DNA from: Tetragonia tetragonoides
Taxonomy: Eukaryota; Streptophyta; Magnoliopsida; Caryophyllales; Aizoaceae
Reading direction: 5' to 3'
DNA length: 64,000 nt
Assembly (NCBI GenBank): GCA_038025085.1
Contig: CM076148.1
Location: 4,929,501-4,993,500, forward strand
Shown: positions 24,728-38,479 of the stretch, piece by piece
Position numbering within the stretch: position 1 is the first letter of the stretch
Layout of the letters: each line of letters opens with the position of its first letter
Program-made: the position numbers and the translations under genes
Notes under the pieces: generated by a model
Databases searched by the model: none
The model's input: only the letters and a program-made list of their open reading frames with translations
What the model was told of the DNA's origin: nothing

Positions 24728-25873
24728 CACTACAACAAATCATCACTTGTGCCACAGTTAAACCTGTGACTCAAGATCAAAAATTCCGTGGCTGGAGTAT
24801 TTAGCCACGGGAAAACTAGTTTTTGAGTACCGTGACACAAGTGAGTGTGGCAAGGATATTGCCACGGGAAAATAGGTTCCGTGGCATAAATGAGTTTTGT
24901 TGTCACAGGTGTACCTATAACTAAATCAATTGTTCTAGCCACAAAAACTAACGTGGCAAGGTTAATAATGGTGTGTCTAGTAGCTCATCTAGCCACAAGA
25001 TAAATTGTGGCAAAGAAATAAAGTGCCACAAAGCATAAGGTGGTTAGCTGAATATGGCAACAATTAAATTCTCTGTGGCAAAAGTTAGTAGCCACATTCA
25101 TTCGTGGCTAATTATTTATTTTTTTGACATTGTTATTGAAACAACATAAATGAGAGTACAAGCACAAGTAAATAAGGCAAGATCTATTACGAATAACTTC
25201 AATTTCAACCAAGAACCAACCATGATATATATAATATAATACAAGTTTCATAGTAAATCATCCCATGTTCAATGGATACATTATATTTTCCAAAAAAAAA
25301 GGCTACGCAAAATAAAAATACGAATCCGGATGTTATAGTGACATATGTTTTTGTGGCTAACTAAATTTGAAAACTAGTAAAGAAAACATTAATGAACATG
25401 TGCTCCGTTCATATTCACAAGCTTTCAGAAAGTCACCGCATCAATAATCCACCAATCGTTCACACCTACAAACACAAGAAAATAAAAGCTCAATTAGTTA
25501 AGCTGATGAAACTCCAAACTTCAGGTATGTTAACAGTTTAGGTGTGGTGATTAGAAAAAAAGGAGCAGTTGTGAAGACTTAAAAAAGAAATATGACCCAT
25601 AAGTATGGCATAAGTCACAACTTATCACTACAACTACTATTGTTGTATCTTCAAACACAGACACTCACGCACTCAGCACACATACACACACACTCACGCA
25701 CGCACACATATGATTGTTCATGTGGCGATTAAAAAATCGAAGTGCAGTTCTCATTATAGATCTCCTAAGAAATGGTCCTATTCTTTGTTTTCAATCAGAA
25801 TCACACAAAATTGCAACTTTTTTAGACCTTTGAAAATTAGGAATTATATTTGTGTTTTAGCTTAGTGAAGAGA

Positions 25874-26100
25874 CTAACTACTAAGGGTAATCTTAGTACA
25901 CCCAACATATCCATTCGAAATTCCATTTAGTAGCAAATCATCATATATCTCTTGTCTTGATTTATCTCGACTATTATTACAACGCTTACAAGGACAAGGA
26001 ATCATATTCTCCTCTTCCCCTACGTTACTACTCGTAAGAATATTAGCAAAAGCAAAATATAAATCCCTATATCTATCGTCACACCAATCAACTCTAACAG
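25874..26100 (-). pseudogene. CACTA transposase N-terminal fragment (Transposase-associated domain)
   Basis: The frame reads YRDLYFAFAN, then MIPCPCKRCNN, then IYDDLLLNGISNGYV. This is the Cys-rich Transposase-associated domain that precedes the CACTA TnpD transposase. The frame runs upstream into the Cys-rich translation of the repeat and stops at 25874. The rest of the transposase is absent. Confidence 0.7.
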
Positions 26101-26560
26101 AAAAACGCAGGCAGCAGACAACACAGCAGCACAGCAAACAGAAAAACGCAGGCAGCAGACAACGCAGCACCACAACAAACAGAAAACAGCACACAGCAAA
26201 CAGCAAACAGAAAAACGCAGGCAGCAGACAACACAGCAAACAGAAAACAGCAAAACAGCAAACAGAAAACAGCAGACAGCAAATTAAACAGCAAACAGCA
26301 GCACAACAAACAGCAAACAGCAAACAACAAACAGCAAACAGCAAACAGCAGACAGCAAATTAAACATCAAACAGCAGACAGCAAATTAAACATCAAACAG
26401 CAGACAGCAAATTAAACAGCAAACAGCAACACAACAAACAGCAAACAGCAGACATCAGAACCAGCAGCACATAAGGAGACTGCAACAACAGCAATGGCAA
26501 CAGAACAACATCAATGCCAACACAACAACAGCAAAACAACACCAGCAGCACAGCAACAGG
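26095..26560. repeat. AACAGC-type tandem repeat in CACTA copy A
   Basis: About 460 bases made of CAGCAAACAG, GCAGACAGC and AACGCAGGCAG variants, with larger duplicated blocks (for example GCAGACAGCAAATTAAACA at 26348, 26378 and 26401). The reverse of this repeat is present in copy B at 61340-61660. Confidence 0.85.
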
Positions 26561-28194
26561 AGAAAAAAAGCTTGCCAACAGCAAAAAAAACAGCATCCCA
26601 CCAGCAGGTTAAGAAAAACAGACATTCTATCAACAACATCCAACATATTGTTCTAGCAATAACATTCTTAGACCACAAAAATTATGCTTTCCTCACAATA
26701 AGAAGACATTACTGAGTTGATACTAGTGTACTTAACAGTTAACAACGATAGCAAGTTGCGAGAATTAAAGAACTAAAAGAACAAAGATAGTACATATAAT
26801 CTCCATAATGAAATTGCCTCACTCTAAGTTTTTGAGTTCTTTCAATTGTACACCCTAAGTAATATGAGCTTTTGTCTAGTTACAAGCTCCTATTGAATTT
26901 CAGTTTCGAGGAACTCAACCGTGCAAAAAGCCTAAAACTCAGATTGTTATACATGTAGCTATAAAAATATGAGCTTTTATGATGGGAATGGGACCTGGAT
27001 AGCTCAGTTACTGGTAGGTATACAGTTGCAGATGGCTATAATAAACTTAAGGAAGATTTCTACAGATGCAGATAAGCAAATTTGATTAAGTAGCAAGCTT
27101 GGCATGACAAGACACAAGTTTGTTGTATGGCTTATGCATCACAGAAGGTTTTTTATTAACAAGAGACAAGATGCAAACTATGGGTTTCTTCAGTGGTGTC
27201 CTGAAATGCTACCACTGATAAAAAGAGGGAAGAATGAGTCCATTTATAATTTGTTCTTCATGTGTTAGTGTAGCCAATCACTTCTTATAATTACCTCCGT
27301 AAAAAGAACAATGTTCTGATTGTTAATGAAATCTCTAAATTTTATCACTCAAAAAAATGCAGAACATTCAGCTAAAAAAGGAAATTTTGGTGAAGTTTGT
27401 TAATGAATACCTCTATTTCTTATCAGCAAAAAACTCAGATTGTTCATTGATGCAGAAATTCGAACAAAAAAAAATGCTAACATTCAGCCCAAAAAAAGGA
27501 AACATTCATGCCTAATACAGAAATTCGAGCCCCACATTAACAAAAACCAACAACCCTAAATTCAAAATTCAGCCCTAAAAAACGAATTTTTGGTGCAAAA
27601 CTCGGGATCCAAGCACAAATAAACATAATTTGTTCATCCCTATATCAAAAACATAACCGCAACCATTGAAATTCATAACATAACATAACAATTTCATCAA
27701 AGCTAATGAAAAATACAAAAGAAAGAGAATAAATACAGAAAGATACATACCTATATTGTCAAATAGAAGTATAGAACCTCGCAACAACCCACCTAGCCGG
27801 AACAGGACTCTCGTTGTACTCTGCTCGTCTTCTTCAAGCAGGCTTTTTCAGGTTGTGTCGTGGGAGGAAGGGAGAGAAAGAGATGGGTTAGGCTTTCTTT
27901 CTTTTTTTGATAGGAGAAGACTGAATAAAATGTGAAGTTAAGTTTGCACGATTAGTGGGACTGGGTACTTAGTTTTCTGTTTTCTTTTGTTTTTTGGTAG
28001 AATAATTCATTTTGGCCACGGGTTATGTTTTTTAGTAGCTAAAAACGTGGCAAAAGTCACTTTTGCCACAGATAAAGTTTTACCATGGCATAACTTAAAA
28101 GAAAATTTTTCTTCCCGTGGCAATAGGCAAAATTGCCACAAATTTTAATTTCTTGAGGCATAATTTGTGACACAAGTGACCATTTGTTGTAGTG

Positions 28195-30704
28195 TGTTTC
28201 GGCTAGATTTCATTGAATTTTAAGATCTCTATGTTATAAATAGGGATCGATTACATCAATAATAATCAAGCATTCTATTGTCTCACACTTTTCTCTTCTC
28301 TAGAATCCTAAAAGTACTTTTTAGAAGAGCATATTTTCAGGTTGGGAGAGTTGATTTAGGCCATTTTCAATCTGTGATTGATATTTCCAATCGTGTTTGA
28401 CCTTGATTTCTTGTTTTTTCTTTTTTTCCATTTTATGTAAATTTGTCACCATTTGTAGAGTTTTTTGGGTTTTTCATATCTTTCCTTTCTATAGTATTCT
28501 TTATTTCTCCATTGCGCGACCTATATTCGGTAGCAGCAATATTAATTTGCCGTTGGATGTACGCATGATCAATGGTCTCATACTGAATGTTATGGGCACA
28601 CGATTATGTTACTTGTGCTGAAGATCTCCACTTCCTTGAAAGAATTAAAGTCATCAAACTAAAGAAAGCACATGTTTACTTTGCACCTTGGTAGTCGCAC
28701 TCAGGTATCCTATTTAAAATACAAAGGTATGTTTTAATGTGGTGCTAGCAAAATGTTATTCCAAGCCTCAGAAAAAAAAATCATGACATTACAGGAAAAA
28801 GCAATCCAAAATTTCTTCACTTAAATTAGGGAGACAGTTACCACAATAACAAAATAAGAAAAAGGAAATAATATGTAGGTAATCCACACCCACTAAGAAA
28901 GAAATGTTAAACCAAAAAAAAGGAGACAATAAGACATATTACGTGCATAGCTAAGATATTTGAAAAATTGGCACTACAAATCAATCAAGATCACAATAAA
29001 AATAAAATTCCCATGAAAAAAATGTATGAAACTCAAGGATAATAAAAAGAAAGAATATAATCTAATCCAAACTCATTCAAATTAAAAAAGAAAGAAAGAT
29101 AATGCCAATAAAGGGAAAAAGAAAAGCAAACAATATGCATATTTTAATAATCAATGATTCTACAGTGATTTTCACTTAGCGGTAATTATGTAACAAGTTA
29201 ATCTAGTTAGACCGTTGATATAAAGTATGCAATCTAGACCATTCACTATAAAAAAAAAAGTTAAATACGTCAGAAATACAAAATTAAAAAAAACTAGATC
29301 TACAAAACTCATTATTATCTACCAATGTTTGGCTATATCATTATTATCTACTAGCACAGTATTAGAGCTTATCAACCATATTCACACTATTATATCCTAA
29401 ATTTTTTTTATTTTTAAAAGCCCATCTTCACTCTAGCTAGTATATGATTTAGGTTTATTTATAGAACCAATGGCAAGGAATTTGGAAATTAAAGGCTTTC
29501 AGTGCAAGGCTAGAGTGGTTTTCGGATTATTGAAACCTTCAACCGAACTTGATGATAAACAATGGTGTTTGGTCGATGCTTCCCCTCATTTTCCCCTTTT
29601 TCCAAACAAATCTTTGTTAAACTTTGTTTTTATATTATGTTTTAGAATTTTCTATAGTTATAAAATGATTTTAAATTAATTAATGAAGAAAATAAAATGG
29701 ATGACTAAGATGATAAGTTACAAATCTAGAGCTAAGATTACACAGTTATAGTAATAATCATATTGTGGGAATCACCCTAGAACTTTTGTTTAATAATAGA
29801 TATCATATTATTATGTATTCCACATCGGAAAAAACAAATAAAAAAGGAAAAGATGAAGCAAATAATATGTACAAAACCAAATGATCGACTAATCAAGCTA
29901 GAAGCTAAGCACACAATTATTGACCTTTAGGCTAAGATCAAGTATACTACCAATTTGATATTAGATGCCTAATTGGTTAGGTGTCCCTACTCTATAATGG
30001 GCCACCCAAATGTTACCTTAAATCCTAATATTAGTATTCTTTTTTTAGTTTTCAAAAAAAGGAGTTACAAATCATATATATTAGGGGCATCTAACTGATC
30101 TCTCCCTATATATGAATTTTAGGGGTGAGTTTTTATTTTTATTTTTATTTTTTTAGAAGAAGTTTTAAGGGTGTTAGAAAAATGGGTTGCATCAGTAAAG
30201 AAAAATAAGTATTTTCAACACTTCATTAAAAAAATGAAATATGGTATATTTATTGGGTTTATTTTCTCTAGTAATAAGGACAAAAGATGATATTATGTGG
30301 GTATTAGATCAGAGAATAGATTGGGGTTTGTAAAGTTAGTTTACCAAAATGCCCTTAAATAAAAGAAAAGACAAAATCTGCAGTCATTTATAATGGGTAT
30401 AATAGTAATTTGACTATTACAAATCCTTATCCCACCTCCAATTACCATCTCCCTAATCAAAAACGTGAGATAAAAGATCTTCTCTATTCCCCATCCCTAA
30501 TTACAATCCTAATTTTCTAATTTCTATCCACACCTCCTATTCTCACTAAACAAACGCTTTTCTATTTTCTTGATGTCTGAAAATATATAAATCTGTTTTA
30601 CGAGTTCAAGTCCAGAAACTCGACATCTTGATCTTGTTCCTTTTCCAGGACATATAGACTTCAAGCTCAAAGTCCGGCCTCATCTCGGTCTAGTCTTTGG
30701 AAGT
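28195..30704. other. Gene-poor AT-rich spacer
   Basis: Begins with the partial LTR copy (28236-28279). The rest is AT-rich with many A-runs. A 69-codon frame at 29470-29679 (starting MARNLEIKGFQCKARV) has no recognised relatives. Confidence 0.5.
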
Positions 30705-31214
30705 TAGGGTTGGTAAACGAGTAAGTTCACTCGCGAGCTATTTAAGATTGTTTCGGTTCAAATCAATTATACTTCAACTTGAATCAAGATCAAGTCAATT
30801 TCGATTCTCGAGTTAAAATCACAACTTAAACAAGTATAGTCAAGCTACCATTTAACTCGACACGATAAATTGATGAGCTATTCAATATATCTAATATTAT
30901 GATAAATGTTGAAAAAAATTAAAACAAACTTAGTTTGAATTTCACTTTATTTTGTTATATATAGGTGTATTTGAGGGCAATGTACATGTGTGTATATGCT
31001 AGACGAACAACAAGCACATGCTTGTTTAATATTTGAGACATGGTTAATTTGTTATCAATGTGCTACACTCGTGTTTAAAACTAATGATGAGTCAAGTAAT
31101 CTGTGTTCAGTTAAGCTCCACTCCTCCTCTAACTCGATATTTTTGTAAAACGAGTGCAAGTCAGCCAGTCAGGTTTGGTTAAACTCAAACGCGACACGCT
31201 CGATTAGCACCCTA
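30705..31214. mobile_element. Possible hAT-like MITE
   Basis: The left end TAGGGTTGGTAAACGAG and the complement of the right end, TAGGGTGCTAATCGAG, resemble each other as hAT terminal repeats. The interior is rich in AACTCGA/TCAAG words with no coding potential. No 8-bp duplication was found, so the ends may be slightly off. Confidence 0.4.
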
Positions 31215-32521
31215 GAACAACATAAACACTCCTCTCCCCCCACCCCCAAAAAAAACAATAATCTTCTAAGCATTTTTTTTCCTTTTTCTTTCTCTATTTG
31301 CTTTTTGGGAGGTGGTATTGAAGTCTAACAGGTAGAGCTGAAAAATTATATCCACTACAGAATGAGGATCACAGGTTTGTGTTATTTTCATAAGCAACTG
31401 TCAATACATTCACTAAATGTAAATATTATTGACATGAAATCCGAAAGCTATTTGTCCTCTTTCCTAAGAATAGAACAACTATCTGGTTGCAGGTATCTAA
31501 TGTTATCATTCCTCTTAATAAAGTATGGTTGGTCCTACACATGCACCATAATGTTGAAAATAATGGTTTTAAAATGAAATATCTGGTAAGGTCACAATTC
31601 AAATAGTGACTTGAGCAATTCCGAGGATATTGCATTGACATCCCTTTATAGCATGGAGTAATATTATCAATTTTCTTTACAAAAATAAATTATACTAACA
31701 TCTAAATTTGAAATTATTTATATCATTCTTTTCACTTCCTCATAAATAATACTTTGCAGTTTACACTGGTATTGTAAACAAAGTATTCCAAATTTTGACT
31801 AAAAGTTATTATAAGTAGTCTATTATGCTTAATTATATATGGTGACAATTTTTTTTTTTTCGAGATGTTGTAACTCATACTGACTTCACTCAATTTAAAG
31901 GTTATAGATTAATCTCCCAACAAGAATGAAAATTATAAATTATTGTGTGCATCTCGTACTATTACTAATATAGTAATAACCAAGTCTTTTGTAAAAGCGT
32001 TTCACATAAAAATAGAATCATAATTTTTCAGAAACAGAGATCTCATTTTATAATTAGTGACCTCATTTTTATCAAAAACAATCCATAAATATTTTTTGGA
32101 TAGTAACAATTAGTTCCAAATTAATATCATTAGGTAGTTTGAGCATAATTATATGACCCCACCTTTGGGTACATAATCCCTATCCCAATTGAATCTACTG
32201 ATGAGCTTATCCCTCACATCCATTTATTTCACCAAATGATAAATGCTTTTCCTGTTACTATCACCATACAAATGCAGATTAGCTACTATCTTAATTGATG
32301 CCTATTGAAGTAGAATTAATTTCATCTCCACACATAAATAATGATGGGTGCTCCATGCTCTTCCTAGCTAGAAGGTATGGGAGCTTTCTACTACGATGCA
32401 ATTTATGGAGTAGAGTATGGAGTTGTTAGTGTGTTGACGTCGGAAATGAACTGAACTAATAATGACCAAATAAGTGAAAAAAACACCCTTATTACGAATA
32501 ATTTGAGGTATTAACTACTAA
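31215..32521. other. AT-rich spacer
   Basis: No gene or recognisable repeat. Confidence 0.5.
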
Positions 32522-32743
32522 GACTCAGTTCTTTTCGTCGATTCCATGCTGCATTCTGTTCCGTTCCGTTTCGTTCCGTTCCAATCCGCTCCGTTCCGTT
32601 CCATTCCGCGGCGTATTCTGTACTTCATTTTGTCTCACACATTTTTGAATTATCCGCGCCGCGCCGTTCCATTCCGTTTCATTCTAATCCGTTCCGTTCC
32701 GTTCCTCACCGTCCCGCACCATTTCGTTGAAGAGAACAGGGCC
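32522..32743. mobile_element. PIF/Harbinger-like MITE with GTTCC repeats
   Basis: The ends GACTCAGTTCTTTTCGTCG and the complement of CGTTGAAGAGAACAGGGCC are similar. TAA flanks both sides (32519-32521 and 32744-32746). The interior is a run of GTTCC/ATTCC pentamers. Confidence 0.6.
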
Positions 32744-32746
32744 TAA

Positions 32747-34411
32747 ATGGTAAGATTGATACTTTGATGATAGATTGGTTTTTGTCCATTATATGGTATT
32801 GGTAATAATTTACTAATACTCACTATTTTAGAGTCAGACTAATAAACTGTAGAAATCAAATCAATTATTATTCAGATTTCATACTTATGATGACTGAAAA
32901 AATGGTTAACACTTTATACAAATGAATAATGACCATCACGAAACCTTGTCTATGTGGTGGTATTCAGGTTGTTACTACCCTACTAATCCGGCAAACCTTA
33001 AACCCTTTTTCGAAAACGAAAGTACATAAAGTGTGTAAATATTGATACCCATAGCATAACAGAGGATACGTTTGTAATGAATTGAAAGTATGACTGATTG
33101 TGTTCCCATTTATAAAATTTCAAAGATAAGTTGGTCTAGGCAAATCCGGCCATTAGAATTTAGCTTGGACGGATAGTGTGTTATAACTTATATATTCCGA
33201 CCACGACTAACACTATCAAAGTACAAACAATGACAACTAATATTTGATCCCACTCGCTCAGTGGAAATTGACCACAAAAGTGAAAAAACACATCAAAAAG
33301 CCGTGAAATATGTATGTCCAATGAAATAAATCCAACTGCTTGCAACACTTGAAGTTAGACTTGGCAAACGGGTCGGTCAGGTCAGGTTTTGGTCGGTCAA
33401 ATACGGATCCCAGGTCGGGTTAAATACGGGTTGGGTAATTTCGGGTTGGAATCTTGTTGGGTGGGGTTTCGGTCGGATCTGTGGCGGGTCGGGTTCGGAT
33501 CGGTCATCGGGTCGGGTCAGTTTTTGCTAACTCTACTTGAAGTACATCAAATGAAGGCCGACGAACACACGAGCTATTGAAACCAAATACAGATCGTTGT
33601 ACATATTTACTCTGTAAAAGACAAGTTCGTCCTGGACAAACCTGCTCCTCTTTACTCGTGTGACAAACAAAATTTGGGAAGTACGTAGAGAATTTTGCAA
33701 TTTTGATAAAAATGGAGACACAGAGGATTCATTTTCCAAATTCAGATGTCTACATAACTTTGTTTTAAGTGATCTTGGTAACCCCTCGACTCTTTGACCA
33801 TAGTATCTCAACGACTATGAATGTGTTTTGTTATACATAATTAAACTAAACTTTACTAAAAACTGAACTGCCACTATACTAACTGAATTAGGAATTTATT
33901 TAATCATACTCTAAAAATTGATTTTTAATTTATTTATATTTGTCATTACTATATATATTTATGTAACTATGTATAATTTATACATGTATAATCAGGAAAA
34001 GAAAAAAAAAATCTTATTTTGATGTATGGTCACTCCATCATTTTGAGTAAGACAACAAAGTCAAAACATGATTGTCATATTTGGAGAAAAGGAGCATAAA
34101 TATTGATTACCATAATTTGCATATATTCCTGTTTTCTATGCGATAATTCATTAATTGGATTATCATAGCAATCAAATCATATAATAATAATATCATATCT
34201 AACCAAATCACATGAAATATTACCAACTTACTTAAAATTCAAAATGCTTCTCATCATTAACCTCGTATGCAAATTATTATCATGATAAAATCCTCACAAT
34301 TATGATCCTATTGGTATAATGTATACTTTGGTATATTCAAGTATATGTATATTTGCTTCATTATAAATGTATAAATAATAATAATAATCATGACCATGAT
34401 TATAAACAAAC
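32747..34411. other. Spacer with a GGGTCGG-rich block
   Basis: Bases 33365-33525 are a G-rich run of GGGTCGGGT/GGTCGGTC variants, a common plant repeat type without clear ends here. The remainder is AT-rich 3' flank of the NAC gene. No gene recognised. Confidence 0.5.
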
Positions 34412-35825
34412 TTAAGAATTCCATGCGCCACCAGAAAGCTGAAATGTTGGGCGAACAAGGCCATCACCAATAGACCCAACAAGCAAAGGACTCCCCAAAC
34501 CAAAAGGGGAAGTATTAGTATTAGTCCCTTGTGGGAGTTGATTCAATATGGACACAAAGGAACTGTTGCCATCTGTTCCTGTACTCCCGGTCGTCTGATC
34601 GGATTGTGGATGGAGAAACTGCTTACTTGATGACGATCCAACGGATCCCATCTCATCCCAGTACAAAGAGGGTACTGGGAGCTCTCTCTTTTGATGATGA
34701 TGATGTTCTCCTGTAACAGGGGACATTGTTGCATACATATGCTCTGGCCTTGAAGTTGTTGAATTGGTTAATTGTGACACTTCAAAGAAGTTTTGGTCAT
34801 TGTTGTTGTTTTGGTTCATTAAACCACCAGTAGAATTTGTGTGTTTTGATGAGGAAAAAGTTCTCATCAATTTTTGTTGTTTGATCATTTCTTCTATTAT
34901 GTCGTCCCTCTCGTGGTCTATTGGCCTTTGAGTGTTGTTCTTCTTGTAAATCCGGCATAACACCCAATCATCAAGCTAGTAAATCGTAAACATAGAAACT
35001 CATATGAGGAGGTAAATAACATATGAGTACTAATTTGATGAGCATACATATTGAATGACTAGACAAATATTTTGGTATGTACTATTCTTTAAACACACAA
35101 GAAGTTACATATAGTAGTAATTAAAGGAGCATACCCGTAAAGAGCCTTTCTTTGAATGATCTACAAGAGGATGAGGTACCTTAGAACTCGAATTACTATC
35201 AATAATGCGATACTCATGCATAATCCAATCTGTCTTGATACCTCTTGGAGGTTTACCACCATAGAACACAAGAGCCTTTTTAACACCAACTTTATGACTT
35301 CCATTAGATGTCAATACAGGCTTATCAGTCCCGGTAGCCTTCCAATAACCTGAAGTAGCCGCTCTATTTGGTCGTGCCCCATTTGGGTACTTTCGATCCC
35401 TAGGACTAAAAAAGTACCACTCGTTCTCTCCAAACATCGCCTTACCTACATATAATCAAACAATTATATGAACATGATTAATCTTTTAGGTGATGAACGT
35501 TAAACCAAAAAAACAACGCAATTCACAGTCTAATCAAAAGACAGAACCATAGATAGACTTAATTCTTTTTTTTTTTTAGTAAAAGATCGACTAGCAATCA
35601 ACGACCTTCCATTAGTAATAATAGATAGACGTAATACTTACTTGGTAGCTCCCAAGGATCGAATTTGTACAAATCAACCTCGGCAATGATAGCAACCGGA
35701 AGGGGTAAAGAAGAGGCTTTCCTTTTAAGGTAATGAACAATTAGTTCTTCATCAGTAGGGTGGAAACGAAAACCAGGAGGTAGCTGAGGATATGGAGGTG
35801 TAGAAGATGAATCTGTACTCTCCAT
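34412..35825 (-). CDS. NAC-domain transcription factor (NAP/NAM subfamily)
   Basis: Three exons, 35825-35642, 35445-35135 and 34975-34412, with the standard NAC intron positions, encode 352 residues. The NAC domain fills about residues 10-175: [19 protein letters not shown] (A), [13 protein letters not shown] (B), [20 protein letters not shown] (C), [15 protein letters not shown] and [17 protein letters not shown] (C-D), and [10 protein letters not shown] with [12 protein letters not shown] (D-E). The first junction splits a Ser codon (A|GT). The Asn/Ser/Gln-rich C terminus is the activation region. Nuclear sequence-specific DNA binding is expected. NAP-like members drive leaf senescence, ABA and stress responses, but the role here is inferred from family resemblance only. 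No lesions. Confidence 0.94.
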
Positions 35826-37855
35826 AGCCTTTTTAATTAATTTCAATTTTATTTGATCATCAAAACTTTATGGTAAATGGGTCATGCCTTTTATTTATAT
35901 ATAATCTGGGTTTGTTTTTTTTCTCTCTCCTATGTTTGGCAATATATGAGGAGGGGGTGAATGAAGGTGATTGGCTGGTGGGGTTGCTACTCAAAGTACC
36001 AAACTAAGCCTGTAAGGTTATGACACGTGTATGTTTGTGATGGTGGGGCCCTTTGTAAGGGGGTGTAACAAACTATGTACATAGGCCATAGGCGTGGGTT
36101 TTTTTGGCCTATGGGAGTTTTATGATGTATGAAACATTGAAACTGCCTTGTTGAATGTTTATGTCACACTTTTCTGATGTTGAAAACATGGCCCCACTTC
36201 CATCGCCCCCTCGACCTCTTAAGTCTTAACAAGAAACTGTTGTAGGATTTTTTACATGATAACCCTATTGTCTTGATGTTTCAATTTATATTAAGCAACC
36301 ATTCCAGTGTTAAAGAGACAAAGCGTATATATTGCATATATGTGAGTTTCCACATCGAAAGAATGGAAGAGAAGAGATAAGTATTTAAGTTAGTAGTTTA
36401 CTCGACTTAACACTAATGTATACTCCATATATGTGTTTACATGTATACTCTGTATGAGATGTATGGTGCATTCTCCATAATATAACGAATTTCATAAGAA
36501 TTATAAAGTGAGAAATGAATCCAACTGATGGTCATCGTATACAATCTTGATTCCCTTAGGAAACCTACACTACAATATTTTGATTTTTTCAAATCTACAT
36601 TACATCAGTATACAATATACACCATCGTCAAACAGATTTTTGACAGGTAATTTCAGAGATTATTTGCAAGAATCTGACACAAAATGCAACTAGCTTAAAT
36701 TATCCGAAAATGATGAGTTTTCTAGTCATGACATTGAAAGTTTGTACTTTACTTGTCTAATCGAATCTTATCTTACCTACATGCACCATTTTTTGTATGG
36801 CACATGGTATGGCATAAATAATACGGAGCATAATCCTATAATTTATATTTCGGCAGAAGCTCGTGAAATATGCCTTTTAATATTTATGTCCTGCAATAAA
36901 TATCATTTTACAATATCAAACCAAAAGGTCTCTTAGCTTATGAGGTCATTCCCTCTAAACCAAAGACATTTATCCTAGTGGTTAAAACTTAAAACTGAAT
37001 TATCGGATGAAATTATGTCCTGAATTCAAGTTGATTATGTTTCGCTAATTGGATTTATATATAGGTGAGTGCTTTTTTCTTTTCCATTGCTCTAGTCACA
37101 GAATATTATCTTTCTACTATAAATAGGTGTTTAGCTGATTCGATTATGTTAATAAGTGTACCTATTTTCTAAGAGTTTCCAAATGTGGATAGCTATCATG
37201 ATTTGATTTGCTTCCTTATTTTGGTGGACAAACGTTTTTTTCCTTCGGCGCACAACGCAATAGGAGACCGGTTTAGAACCTTAGGCATGGACCATGGTCA
37301 CCCTGCCCAAGCCTCATGAAAACATATGCCCTAAAAGAAAAGGTTTCAAAAGGTGCATAATCATCACATGGCATCACTAATATGCATAGCTTTGTCCCTC
37401 CAAAAAAAAAATGTATAGCTTTGAGTTGTTTATGGGTTCCCAAGTCTCAACTCTAGTTTTAATTCCATACACACACAAACATGGTGAGTTTCCTAAAAGA
37501 ACCACACTTTAGTGAGAAATGTGAGAAAATCATATTTTCTCATTTTTAGTGAGTTGGATTTTATTTTTATTTTTAGCAATAGCAGTTTCATTATTGTAAT
37601 AGCTTTGTGATTTCCATACATATTTTCATTGGTCGCAACAACAATATTACGGTGCATAAACTGTTAAAAATAAACCACATGTGAGAGTCCTACATCGAAA
37701 TAATGGGAGGTAGGAGACTAGCATGTAAGTTTGGTGGATTACTCCCCCTAATATCAATTAGTTTAGGATAGAATCTATTATATTGGATTTATCTGCAGTC
37801 TACTCACAATAGTTTCATTTCATCTATTTGATTAGTTTAAACGACATCAAACTAA
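35826..37855. other. NAC upstream region and spacer
   Basis: The first kilobase should contain the NAC promoter. An ACACGTGT palindrome (G-box-like, ACGT core) lies near 36024. Segments beginning TGTGAGTTTCCACATCG (36342) and TGTGAGAGTCCTACATCG (37679) resemble each other and the ends of small LTR elements, but no element could be closed. Confidence 0.45.
35891..35901 (-). promoter_or_regulatory. Candidate TATA box of the NAC gene
   Basis: TATATAAATAA on the minus strand about 66 bases upstream of the ATG, with no other comparable motif nearby. Confidence 0.5.
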
Positions 37856-38229
37856 CACTACAACATAACGAGTCAAAGAAGAAGTCGCCCTCTTTGATCA
37901 AAAACTCGCCTCCTTAGTTTAAGAGGGCAAATTTACTCGCCTTTCCAACCGCCCTGCTCGGCCCTCCTTATTAGCCTAACGGGGCGAACATTTGAGTGAC
38001 GCCCCTCTTGTTTTAACTCAAAGGAGACGAGCAACATTGCCCTCTTTGATAACCAAATCATTGCCTTAAAATAACCAAAGAAGGCGAACATTCAGTGATT
38101 ACCCGCTAGATCTAGAACAAAGAAGGCCAATGCCTGCGCTGTCTTTGATAGTCGCCTAAGGAGGCGACTTAGGCCTCGCCTTCCTTGATCCGCCTCAAGT
38201 CGCCTCGTTTGCCTCGTTTTGTTGTAGTG
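37856..38229. mobile_element. 374-bp CACTA-type MITE
   Basis: Ends CACTACAACA and TGTTGTAGTG, flanked by TAA at 37853-37855 and 38230-38232. The interior has repeated subterminal words AAGGAGGCGA / TCGCCTCCTT and CGCCTCGTTT. Non-coding. Its termini match the first bases of the two large CACTA copies, but the interior differs. Confidence 0.88.
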
Positions 38230-38479
38230 TAATATCTAGCTAAGTGCTGACACAGAAGCCATCTAGATTGCTTGACATACCATGTAATTGCCCTATCACC
38301 CAATAAATTGCCTTCTAAAATATTGATAAAAAATAAATAAATTAGAAATCACTTCAAACAAATTGGGAAAAATTATGAGACCTCACTATAATAGTAGAGA
38401 GGGTTTGGGGGTAGGTTTGGTGGCACGAGATGGTGGGGGGAGCCATGCTCGGTACCCAAAAACCATGGATTAGCCTATG

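Larger units (their letters stand above)
24728..28194 (-). mobile_element. CACTA (EnSpm) transposon, deletion derivative, copy A
   Basis: Ends CACTACAACAAAT and ATTTGTTGTAGTG, with a 3-bp TGT duplication at 24725-24727 and 28195-28197. Subterminal regions (24755-25110 and 28015-28170) are full of GCCACGG/CCGTGGC words, the usual CACTA transposase-binding layout. The interior keeps a Transposase-associated domain fragment on the minus strand and a long AACAGC-type repeat. It matches copy B (59980-63407) end to end in inverse orientation. No complete transposase remains. Confidence 0.93.

Noticed and set aside
26094..26646. Cys/Leu-rich minus-strand reading frames
   Set aside because: They read through the AACAGC repeat of the CACTA element; only the Transposase-associated tail at 25874-26100 looks like protein.
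29470..29679. 69-codon frame starting MARNLEIKGF
   Set aside because: No relatives recognised, AT-rich surroundings, no promoter or splice context.
36342..37760. Pair of TGTGAG..ACATCG segments as a TRIM element
   Set aside because: The two copies resemble each other only at the start; no primer site, purine tract or target duplication was found.
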